Source: Kutzneria sp036403095 (GTDB taxonomy: Bacteria > Actinomycetota > Actinomycetes > Mycobacteriales > Pseudonocardiaceae). From it: a DNA stretch of 64,000 nt. This document shows, one piece after another, positions 57,762-64,000 of the stretch. The position numbers were made by a program, and so were the translations under genes. The stretch covers positions 36,603 to 100,602 of the forward strand of contig DASWRQ010000080.1 in the NCBI GenBank assembly GCA_036403095.1. The letters are read 5' to 3'. The first letter of the stretch is position 1; each line of letters begins with the position of its first letter. The notes beneath the pieces were generated by a model. That model had not been told where the DNA came from. It searched no databases and was given only the letters and a program-made list of their open reading frames with translations.

Positions 57762-58565
57762 GTGACCACACCCCTCAATCCGCTCGCGGTGGTGACCGGG
57801 GCGTCCAGCGGCATCGGGCTGGAGCTGGCCCACCAGCTCGCGGCCAACGGCTTCGACATCATCGCCTGCGCGGAGGACGACGAGCTGGCCATCGCCGCGG
57901 ACGCCTTGCGGGCCAACAACGTCGCCGTGGAGGCCGTGCGGGCGGACCTCACCAAGCCGGACGGCGTCGAGCAGCTGGTCGAGCGCGTGACGGGCACGGG
58001 ACGGCCGGTGGACGCGCTGGTGGTCAACGCCGGGGTCGGCGTCTCGGGAGCGTTCGTCGGCGATTCGACGCTCGAGGACCAGCTCTACGTCGTCGACCTG
58101 AACGTGCGGTCGGCGGTGCACCTGACCAAGCGCCTGCTGCCGGCCATGGCGGCGCGGGGCAGCGGCCGGGTCCTGTTCACGTCGTCGATCGCGGCGGTGA
58201 TGCCCGGCCCGTTCCAGACGGTGTACAACGCCTCCAAGGCATTCCTGCTGTCGTTCTCGGAGGCGCTGCGGGAAGAGCTCAAGGACAGCGGCGTCACGGT
58301 GACGGCGCTGATGCCCGGCCCGACGGAGACGGAGTTCTTCGACCGCGCCGACATGGGCGACACGAAGCTCGGGGCGTCGGAGCACAAGGACGACCCGGCC
58401 GTGGTGGCCAAGCAGGGCTACGAGGCGATGATGGCCGGCAAGGACCGCGTGGTCGCCGGCTCGTTCGCCAACAAGGCGCAAGCGGCGGCGGCGAAGGTGT
58501 TGCCGGACAAGGCGATGGCCGCGATGCACCGCAAGATGAGCGAACCCGGCAGTGCGGAGAAGTGA
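57762..58565 (+). CDS. Short-chain dehydrogenase/reductase
   Basis: 267 residues. LAVVTGASSGIGLELAHQLA, ALVVNAGVGVSGAFV, VLFTSSIAAVMPGPFQTVYN with YNASK (YxxxK), and TALMPGPTETEFF. GTG 57762 has AAGGAGGAGAC; the upstream ATG at 57729 would read through the promoter and is not favoured. Stop overlaps the ATG of the P450 by one base. Confidence 0.9.
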   Translation: MTTPLNPLAVVTGASSGIGLELAHQLAANGFDIIACAEDDELAIAADALRANNVAVEAVRADLTKPDGVEQLVERVTGTGRPVDALVVNAGVGVSGAFVGDSTLEDQLYVVDLNVRSAVHLTKRLLPAMAARGSGRVLFTSSIAAVMPGPFQTVYNASKAFLLSFSEALREELKDSGVTVTALMPGPTETEFFDRADMGDTKLGASEHKDDPAVVAKQGYEAMMAGKDRVVAGSFANKAQAAAAKVLPDKAMAAMHRKMSEPGSAEK

Positions 58566-59710
58566 TGGACAACTCGGTGCAGCTGCTGACCGAGGGCTAT
58601 GCGTGGCTGCCGGACCGGCGCCGTGAGACGCCCACCGTGCGAACCCGGTTGATGGGTCAACGCGCGGTCTGCATCGGCGGCGTGGAAGCGGCCCAGTTCT
58701 TCTACGACGAGCAGAACATCCGGCGGCACGGCGCGATCCCGGGCCCGGTGCTGAGCACCCTGTTCGGCCACGGCGCCGTGCACACGCTGGACGGCGCGGA
58801 ACACCGGGCTCGCAAGGCGATGTTCCGATCGGTGATGGGACCGGACGGCGTCGCCGACCTGACCGAACGCGTGACCGAGGTCTGGGACGAAACGGTGCCG
58901 ACCTGGGACCGGCCGGTGGTGTTGTTCGACGAGACCAGCCGGATCCTGACCCGCGCGGTGTGCGACTGGGCCGGCATCCGGGTGGCGCCGGCCGAGCTGC
59001 CGACGCTGGCCGCCGACCTGATCGCGATGGTCGACGGCTTCGCGACGCCGGGCCCGCGGCACTTCAAGGCCCGCTTTGCCCGCCGGCGTCAGGAAAAGCG
59101 GTTCGCCGGCGTCACCGAGGGCTTCCTGTACGACGTCATGTCCGCTCATGTCCGCGACCCGCACGTGCGGGCCGTCGAGCTGCTCAACGTGATCCGGCCG
59201 ACGGTCGCGCTGAGCTGGTTCGTGACGTTCGCGGCGCACGCCCTGCACCGGTGGCCCAAGCACCGGGCCGATCTCGCCGCCGGCGGCGTTTTCGCCGAGG
59301 CGTTCGCGCACGAGGTGCGGCGCTTCTACCCGTTCGCGCCGTTCCTCGGCGGCCTCGCGGCCCGGGACATGGAGTGGCAGGGACAGCCGATTCCGGCCGG
59401 CAGCCTGGTGCTGCTGGACATCTACGGCCACAACCACGACCCGGAGCTGTTCGCGGATCCCTACGCCTTCGCGCCGGAGCGGTTCGTCGGCCACGACATC
59501 GGCCCGTTCGAACTCGTGCCGCAGGGCGCGGGGCGGCCCGACACCGGCCACCGCTGCCCGGGCGAGGGCATCGCCGTCTCGGTGCTCGCGGCGCTGTCCA
59601 CCCGCCTGGCCCGACTGGATTACGAGGTGCCGCCGCAGGATCTGACCATCTCCCTGCGCCGGGTGCCGGCCCGGCCCCGCAGCGGGTTCGTCCTGGCCCG
59701 CAACCGGTAA
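58565..59710 (+). CDS. Cytochrome P450 of the CYP152 peroxygenase type
   Basis: 381 residues. Haem Cys in GRPDTGHRCPGEGIAV. In the I-helix the usual acid-alcohol pair is replaced by NVIRPTVALSWFVTFAAH (Arg-Pro), the mark of CYP152 fatty-acid peroxygenases that use H2O2 directly. ExxR region is FAHEVRRFYPFAPFLGG. Not part of a biosynthetic cluster here. Coupled to the SDR, which could act on the hydroxylated product. Confidence 0.92.
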   Translation: MDNSVQLLTEGYAWLPDRRRETPTVRTRLMGQRAVCIGGVEAAQFFYDEQNIRRHGAIPGPVLSTLFGHGAVHTLDGAEHRARKAMFRSVMGPDGVADLTERVTEVWDETVPTWDRPVVLFDETSRILTRAVCDWAGIRVAPAELPTLAADLIAMVDGFATPGPRHFKARFARRRQEKRFAGVTEGFLYDVMSAHVRDPHVRAVELLNVIRPTVALSWFVTFAAHALHRWPKHRADLAAGGVFAEAFAHEVRRFYPFAPFLGGLAARDMEWQGQPIPAGSLVLLDIYGHNHDPELFADPYAFAPERFVGHDIGPFELVPQGAGRPDTGHRCPGEGIAVSVLAALSTRLARLDYEVPPQDLTISLRRVPARPRSGFVLARNR

Positions 59711-59722
59711 GTGCCTGATTGA

Positions 59723-59764
59723 CGCCGCTGCCTCGTCGCCCCATTGTCGAGGCAGCGGCGTTTT
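59723..59764 (+). terminator. Rho-independent terminator after P450
   Basis: CGCCGCTGCCTCG, 12-nt loop, CGAGGCAGCGGCG, then TTTT. A classic intrinsic terminator. Confidence 0.85.
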
Positions 59765-59807
59765 CGGTGCTCCGCGAGGCTTTCCGGCACCTGCGAGGCT
59801 CCGTGGA

Positions 59808-60437
59808 TCAGCTCTCGGCGTCGGGGAGCCAGCCGTTGCGGGTGGCGGATTCGAGCAGGGCGGCGCCGAGTGCGCCGCCGAGGTGGGGACGGCGGACCGT
59901 GCGGTCGAGGCACTGGGTGGCCAGCGCGCGGCGGCCGGGATGGATGGTCGCGATGTCGATGTCCCATGCGGCCAAGGCGGTTGCGGCATTGGGGCCGTAG
60001 TCCAGGCGGTCCCCGTCGGCGGGCGTCAGCGCGCCGCTGCTCCGCAGGTCGGCCAGCACGGCGACGGCCCAGGGGCCGGCGGCGTGGTCGTAGCAGGTGC
60101 GGAAGGCGGGCACGGCCGGCGTGGGCGTGGGCAGGGGACCGCCGGCGAACTCGGCGAGGGCGTCGAGCAGCGGCGGCAGCCGGTCGTCGGCGATGCGGTA
60201 GACGGCGTGCCGGCCCTGGCGCTCGATGCTGATCAGGCCGGCTTCGTGCAGCCGTTTGAGGTGGTTGGCCAGGCGGGGCTGGGCGACCTGGAGGATGTCG
60301 GCCAACTGCAGGCCGCCGTGCGGCCCCTCATGGGCCAGTAGCTGCAGCACGGTCAGCCGGATCGGATCGGCCAGCTCACGGGCCGTGCCGATCGCGGTGC
60401 GCAGCACCGGCTCATCCGAGCTCACCCAGGACGCCAT
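59808..60437 (-). CDS. ArsR-family transcription regulator
   Basis: 209 residues. Winged helix near 15-90: ARELADPIRLTVLQLLAHEG, LQLADILQVAQPRLANHLKR (recognition helix), GRHAVYRIADDRLPPLLDAL. A C-terminal extension with FRTCYDHAAGPWAVAVLADL is seen in a subgroup near MFS genes. ATG at 60437 rather than the upstream 60449. Divergent from the MFS gene, with a CATAC...GTATG inverted repeat in the 40-nt gap. Confidence 0.88.
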   Translation of the reverse strand: MASWVSSDEPVLRTAIGTARELADPIRLTVLQLLAHEGPHGGLQLADILQVAQPRLANHLKRLHEAGLISIERQGRHAVYRIADDRLPPLLDALAEFAGGPLPTPTPAVPAFRTCYDHAAGPWAVAVLADLRSSGALTPADGDRLDYGPNAATALAAWDIDIATIHPGRRALATQCLDRTVRRPHLGGALGAALLESATRNGWLPDAES

Positions 60438-60478
60438 GCCGACAAGCATACTTCACGTATCCCTGATATGTGTATGTG
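60438..60478. promoter_or_regulatory. Divergent operator region of ArsR and MFS genes
   Basis: The gap contains CATACTTCACGTAT and ATATGTGTATG, an imperfect inverted repeat that could bind the ArsR-type regulator. AT-rich compared with the neighbours. Confidence 0.45.
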
Positions 60479-61702
60479 ATGGGAGTGCTCACGTACCTGG
60501 CCCGCCAGGCGCCGTCCCGAGGCCCGCTGCGCACGATGGCCGCGGGCGTGCTGATCACGACCGCGGGCGGCGGTGCCTGGTACACGACCTGGGCCATCTA
60601 CTTCACGCGCCAGGCCGGCATCGGCATCGCGGACGTCGGCATCGCCCTGTTCGTCGCGGGAGCCGTCGGCTGCCTGACGCCCGGACCGGCCGGCCGGCTG
60701 GGTGACCGGATCGGCCACCGCGACCTGCTGGCGGTGCTGCTGGCCGTGAACGGGCTGGGGCTGGCCGGCTACACGCTGGTGCACAGCTTCGGCCTGCTGC
60801 TGGTGATCCGCGTGGTGGAGACCGCGGCGGGCCAGGCGGCCGGCGGCCTGAAGACCGCCTACGTGGCCGATCTGGTGCCGGGCGAAGAGCGCACGGTCGA
60901 ACTGGCCCGGCAGCGAACGGCCAGCCATGTCGGCTATGCCGTCGGCGCGGCCGGGGGAGCCCTGTGTCTGACGATCGACACGCGTGCGGCGTTCATCGTG
61001 GTGATCGTGGTGAACGCGGCGACCTCCCTGGTGTACGCGGCGATCGTGCGCCGGCTGCCGGCCAGTGGGGCGCCGCGACGGGTTGCCGGGCGTGCGCCGC
61101 TGCGGGGAAGTGGCCTGACCATCCGGTTTGTCGCCGTGGCGGCGGCCACTGCCGTGCTGTGCCTGTGCTGGGGCATGGTCTCCACCGGCCTGCCGCTCTG
61201 GCTCGGCGACCACACCCGCCTGTCCACCGGCCTCGCCGGCGCGGTCGTCGCGCTGAACTCGATCGGTGTCGCCGCGTTACAGGTGTCCGCCGGCCGGTGG
61301 ACGAGGTCGGTCAAGACGGCGCGGCGGGCCGTCGGAGTCGCCGGCCTCAGCCTGGCCGTGGCGTGTTTTCTCTTCGCCACGACCCAGGGCGCCGGCGGTG
61401 TCTGGGCGGTCGCGGTCATCCTGTGTGCGGCGTTGTTCCATCTCGTCGGAGAGGTGCTCTACATCGCGGCGGCGTGGACGATCACGCTGCACCTGACGCC
61501 GTCGGGGCGCACCGGCACCTACCAGGGCGTCGCCGCGGCCGCGCAGTCGGTGGTGCAGATGGTCAGCCCGGGCCTGATCGGCGTCCTCATCACCGGTCTG
61601 GCCGCGAGCGGCTGGCTCATCCTCGCCGCGGTGCTGGTGACGGCGGCAGTGACGAGCATGTGCCTGCTGCCCCGGGCAACGGCGGCCGTGCCGGGTGAGT
61701 GA
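60479..61702 (+). CDS. MFS transporter
   Basis: 407 residues, twelve helices. The A-motif-like GRLGDRIGHRDLLAVLLAVN sits after helix 2, and helices are evenly spaced. Drug or metabolite exporter; substrate unknown. ATG 60479, possibly leaderless. A TTA codon is at 61277. Likely repressed by the divergent ArsR protein. Confidence 0.9.
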   Translation: MGVLTYLARQAPSRGPLRTMAAGVLITTAGGGAWYTTWAIYFTRQAGIGIADVGIALFVAGAVGCLTPGPAGRLGDRIGHRDLLAVLLAVNGLGLAGYTLVHSFGLLLVIRVVETAAGQAAGGLKTAYVADLVPGEERTVELARQRTASHVGYAVGAAGGALCLTIDTRAAFIVVIVVNAATSLVYAAIVRRLPASGAPRRVAGRAPLRGSGLTIRFVAVAAATAVLCLCWGMVSTGLPLWLGDHTRLSTGLAGAVVALNSIGVAALQVSAGRWTRSVKTARRAVGVAGLSLAVACFLFATTQGAGGVWAVAVILCAALFHLVGEVLYIAAAWTITLHLTPSGRTGTYQGVAAAAQSVVQMVSPGLIGVLITGLAASGWLILAAVLVTAAVTSMCLLPRATAAVPGE

Positions 61703-61776
61703 CAGCCGGCATGGCAGATGCTCGCCGGGGTGGCCGCCGTCCTGACGTGGTCGGTCGAGGACGGCACACTGGTGCG

Positions 61777-62613
61777 GTGACAGCGAGCCTTCCACTGCGG
61801 CTGATCGAGGTCCCGTACGACTCCGGCCACCGGGACGCGCGGATGGGGTCCGGCCCGCTGGCGCTGGCGCGTGCCGGTGCCGCCGCGCGGCTGCGGGAGC
61901 GTGGACACACCGTGCAGGAGCGGGTGGTGGAGGCGGCCTCGCAATGGCGGTCGGAGACCACCACCGCGTTCGAGTTGCAGCATGCGGTCGCCGCCGAGGC
62001 CGCCGCGGCGCGGGAGGCCGGGCAGTTCCCGTTGCTGCTGGCGGGAAATTGCAACCACACCGTGGGCATGCTCGCCGGCGGGGGACTGGTGTGGCTCGAC
62101 GCGCATGGCGACTTCAACACGCCGGACACCTCGCCGACCGGTTTTCTCGACGGGCAGGCACTCGCGATGGCGGTCGGACGGTGCTGGACGGCCGCCGTGC
62201 CGAAGGTCGCCCTCGTCCCTGAGCCGAACGTGGTGTTGGTGGGCGCGCGGAGTCTCGATCCCGCCGAGGAATCGGCGCTGCGCGGTTCGGAGGTCGCCTG
62301 GCTGCCGCCCGACCAGGTCCGCGACGTCAACCGCCGGTCGACCGTGCTGGCGGAGCTCGCGGCTCGCGTCGACACCGTCCATGTGCACATCGATCTCGAC
62401 GTGTACGACCCGTCGTTGGCCCCCGCCAACTCGTTCGCCGCGCCCGGCGGACTGCTGGGCGACGACGTCCGTGGATTCCTCGTCGAACTCGCCGCGCGGA
62501 CCCGGATCACCTCGGCCGCACTGGCCAGCTACGACCCGCGTGGCGACCAGGGGCATCGGATCCGCGACGCCGCACTGGACGTGCTGCTGCTTCTCGCCGA
62601 ACTGGCCGCCTGA
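61777..62613 (+). CDS. Arginase/agmatinase-family protein
   Basis: 278 residues. Dimanganese motifs: LLAGNCNHTVGML (usually GGDHS), VWLDAHGDFNTPDT (DAHGD) and VHIDLDVYDPSLAPA (DxDxxDP). The first motif departs from consensus but keeps the His. It may act on a guanidino or formimino compound. GTG start 61777, no clear ribosome site. Just downstream of the MFS gene. Confidence 0.88.
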   Translation: MTASLPLRLIEVPYDSGHRDARMGSGPLALARAGAAARLRERGHTVQERVVEAASQWRSETTTAFELQHAVAAEAAAAREAGQFPLLLAGNCNHTVGMLAGGGLVWLDAHGDFNTPDTSPTGFLDGQALAMAVGRCWTAAVPKVALVPEPNVVLVGARSLDPAEESALRGSEVAWLPPDQVRDVNRRSTVLAELAARVDTVHVHIDLDVYDPSLAPANSFAAPGGLLGDDVRGFLVELAARTRITSAALASYDPRGDQGHRIRDAALDVLLLLAELAA

Positions 62614-62632
62614 TGAGTGCGGACCTGCTCGG

Positions 62633-63316
62633 CTAGCTCCTCGGCTGGCGGGCGTCGTTGCTCTCGTCGGTGACGGCGGCGATCTTCTCGGCGAGGTCGG
62701 GGTGGGTCGCGTGCAGGTGCTTCTTGGCCTCGGTGAGCGGGCCGAGCAGCGCGGCGGTGTCGGGCTCACCCAGCGCCGCGGTCACGCTTTCGACGTGCTG
62801 CTTGGCGTCGCAGTCCAGGCCCTGGTCGCCGTCGAGGGCGCTGACCTGCGCGGCCAGCTGCCGCAGCCCGATCGCGTTGTCCCGGGCCCACCTGGTCACC
62901 GCCCGGTCGCCGGCGCGGCGGTCGCGTTCGGCGCGGACGCGCTGCTCGCCGGTCGTCGCCTCGCCGGTGCCGTCGGGCCGCAGCCGCAGGTAGCGGCGCT
63001 CGGCCGCCTGTCGGCTGGCCACGCCCAGGGCCGGCGCGAGTTGGATCCAACTCGCCCCGTGCGCGCGGGCCGCCGCGATCAGCCGGGGCTCCCACTCGGC
63101 GAGCTCCTCACGGAGGTGCCGCAGCAGGGTGAGCGCGGCCAGGGCGTCGGTGATACCCGTCTCGTCCTCCTCCTGATGCCCGAACCGGCGATGCGCGACC
63201 CGGTTGATCAGGCTCAGATCGGTGTGCGCGGCATCGCCGCCGTGGTCGTTCTCGCCGTCCAGGTCCCGGCTTTGCAGCCACTGTCTCGCCCGCTCGCGCT
63301 CGCTGCCCGCGTCCAT
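62633..63316 (-). CDS. RheA-like repressor of the small heat-shock gene
   Basis: 227 residues. LRHLREELAEWEPRLIAAAR and WIQLAPALGVASRQAAERR give a helix-turn-helix; the C-terminal helices follow. I recall this family annotated as an HSP18 transcriptional regulator in Pseudonocardiaceae, and it lies divergent from Hsp20 as RheA lies from hsp18 in Streptomyces albus. Ribosome site GGGAGGG. It probably senses heat directly and is autoregulated. Confidence 0.8.
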   Translation of the reverse strand: MDAGSERERARQWLQSRDLDGENDHGGDAAHTDLSLINRVAHRRFGHQEEDETGITDALAALTLLRHLREELAEWEPRLIAAARAHGASWIQLAPALGVASRQAAERRYLRLRPDGTGEATTGEQRVRAERDRRAGDRAVTRWARDNAIGLRQLAAQVSALDGDQGLDCDAKQHVESVTAALGEPDTAALLGPLTEAKKHLHATHPDLAEKIAAVTDESNDARQPRS

Positions 63317-63343
63317 TTGTCGCCCTCCCGATGACCTCCGTCA

Positions 63344-63362
63344 TGTCGTCCATTTGACGACA
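63344..63362. promoter_or_regulatory. Operator 1, RheA-like site
   Basis: TGTCGTC, five bases, GACGACA: a perfect 7-bp inverted repeat. Closest to the repressor gene. Confidence 0.7.
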
Positions 63363-63392
63363 TCCTAGAGCCTCGTCGATCACTCCGCCATT

Positions 63393-63411
63393 TGTCATCC
63401 TATGGACGACG
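63393..63411. promoter_or_regulatory. Operator 2, RheA-like site
   Basis: TGTCATC, five bases, GACGACG. One half-site matches the known RheA half TGTCATC exactly. Confidence 0.65.
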
Positions 63412-63417
63412 TCACAC

Positions 63418-63446
63418 TTGTCATCGGTTGGACGACATGTTAGAAC
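63418..63446 (+). promoter_or_regulatory. Hsp20 promoter, housekeeping type
   Basis: TTGTCA, 17 nt, TAGAAC. Operator 3 (TGTCATC-N5-GACGACA) fills the spacer at 63419-63437, so repressor binding would exclude polymerase. Confidence 0.65.
63419..63437. promoter_or_regulatory. Operator 3, RheA-like site
   Basis: TGTCATC, GGTTG, GACGACA. Lies between the -35 and -10 of the Hsp20 promoter. Confidence 0.7.
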
Positions 63447-63490
63447 TGTGGTGCGCGTTGACAGCCAGACAAGGACACGGAGGTGGAACG

Positions 63491-63928
63491 ATGTTGATGC
63501 GCACCGACCCGTTCCGGGAGTTCGATCGGCTGACCCAGCAGGTGTTCGGCGGCCAGGGGACGTGGTCCCGCCCGACGGCGATGCCGATGGACGCCTACCG
63601 CAGCGGCGACGAGTTCGTCGTCCACTTCGACCTGCCCGGCGTCGACCCCGAGGCGATCGAGCTGGACGTGGAGCGCAACGTGCTGACCGTGAAGGCGGAG
63701 CGCCGCCCGGTCGAGCGTGGCGACGGTGTCGAGATGCAGGTCGCCGAGCGCCCGCTGGGGGTCTTCTCGCGCCAGCTGTTCCTGGGCGACGCGCTCGACG
63801 CCGACCGCATCGCCGCCCAGTGCGAGCAGGGCGTGCTGACCATCCGCATCCCCGTCGCCGAGAAGGCCAAGCCGCGCAAGATCGCCATCGACAGCGCCCA
63901 CCCGGAGCCCAAGCAGATCAACGCCTGA
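63491..63928 (+). CDS. hsp20: Small heat-shock protein, Hsp20 family
   Basis: 145 residues. Alpha-crystallin domain about 30-125: PMDAYRSGDEFVVHFDLPGV, LDVERNVLTVKAERR, VFSRQLFLGDALDADRIAAQ, GVLTIRIPVAEKAKPRKIAI (I-x-I-like end). ATP-independent chaperone. GGAGGTGG precedes the ATG. Controlled by the three operators upstream. Confidence 0.95.
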   Translation: MLMRTDPFREFDRLTQQVFGGQGTWSRPTAMPMDAYRSGDEFVVHFDLPGVDPEAIELDVERNVLTVKAERRPVERGDGVEMQVAERPLGVFSRQLFLGDALDADRIAAQCEQGVLTIRIPVAEKAKPRKIAIDSAHPEPKQINA

Positions 63929-63939
63929 CCCCCCCAGTT

Positions 63940-63996
63940 CGGTTGGGAAGGGACCATTCCTCCACTCCGAGTGGAGGAATGGTCCCTTCCCAACCG
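63940..63996. terminator. Long perfect palindrome after hsp20
   Basis: 28-bp perfect arms from CGGTTGGGAAGGGACC to its complement with a one-base centre. It can end transcription from both sides; no T-run is seen. Longer than usual terminators, so it may also be an intergenic repeat. Confidence 0.7.
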
Positions 63997-64000
63997 GGGG

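Noticed and set aside
45879..61702. Possible secondary-metabolite cluster (SARP, P450, MFS, SDRs)
   Set aside because: No core synthase, carrier or ligase scaffold is present; the P450 is peroxygenase-like, and the genes belong to separate stress-type units.
1..64000. Gene for the stress sigma factor itself
   Set aside because: I looked for region 2/4 motifs of a sigma-B/F factor next to the STAS, RsbW-like and PP2C genes and found none; it must lie elsewhere.
1..64000. Insertion sequences, integrases, tRNA genes or prophage
   Set aside because: No transposase or integrase frame, no tRNA-like cloverleaf and no phage structural genes were noticed by eye; a tRNA scan was not possible.

Overview
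The window is about 70% GC with GTG/TTG starts, purine-rich ribosome sites and actinobacterial families (WhiB, SARP/BTAD, DUF6292, PrsW, ChaB, MEDS). It fits a high-GC Actinomycetota chromosome, most likely the Pseudonocardiales; the species cannot be read from the sequence. I see no rRNA, tRNA, CRISPR array, insertion sequence or prophage. About 65 genes fill the window, and most of the longest overlapping reading frames are antisense shadows.

The main theme is a general stress response island. I found 34 candidate promoters with a GTTT/GGTT/GNNT-like -35, a 14-17 nt spacer and a GGGTAT/GGGTAC/GGGAAT-like -10. This is the element known for the sigma-B/sigma-F family of actinobacteria. In 17 cases the -10 lies only 8-10 nt before the start codon, so these mRNAs should be leaderless or nearly so. 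Seven intergenic regions carry two such promoters back to back.

Layout. 1-5.4 kb: thiamine-diphosphate enzyme (cut by the window edge), small stress proteins, a BrkB-type membrane protein, and a PhoU-like/Pit phosphate pair. 5.4-11.4 kb: flavodoxin-fold reductase/epimerase operon, membrane proteins, a DUF2231 protein, an internally deleted alcohol dehydrogenase, an AI-2E family exporter and a DMT transporter. 11.4-20.4 kb: a signalling block of CheB, STAS-RsbW fusion, CheR-PAS, WhiB, a STAS antagonist, and a protein of about 1480 residues that joins histidine kinase, receiver, PAS/GAF, SpoIIE phosphatase and RsbW-like kinase domains. 20.4-27 kb: SDR, catalase KatE, ChaB-like protein, hemerythrin. 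27-33.8 kb: two YbdK-type carboxylate-amine ligases around a PLP decarboxylase, an M20 amidohydrolase and a haem-oxygenase-like diiron protein, then CDGSH and HemK-like genes. 33.8-46.6 kb: hairpin repeat, topoisomerase IB, PP2C phosphatase, metallo-hydrolase, Zn alcohol dehydrogenase, third YbdK, FAD protein, Rieske protein, PrsW, an LEA-like protein, cation exchanger, SARP-like regulator. 46.7-54.7 kb: Mn-catalase and Nramp, second hemerythrin, DUF4383, orphan CtaD, SDR, a decayed gene, MEDS sensor. 54.7-59.8 kb: a molybdopterin enzyme with no iron-sulfur ligands, a helical partner, SDR and a CYP152-like peroxygenase. 59.8-64 kb: ArsR/MFS, an arginase-family protein, and a divergent RheA-like regulator/Hsp20 pair with three operators.

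The genes fit together as peroxide removal (two catalases, peroxygenase, hemerythrins), protein and DNA protection, envelope and ion homeostasis, and small-molecule metabolism, with partner-switching regulators (STAS, RsbW-like, PP2C) nearby. The sigma factor itself is not in the window. Domain assignments are by reading the sequence; no database search was run.
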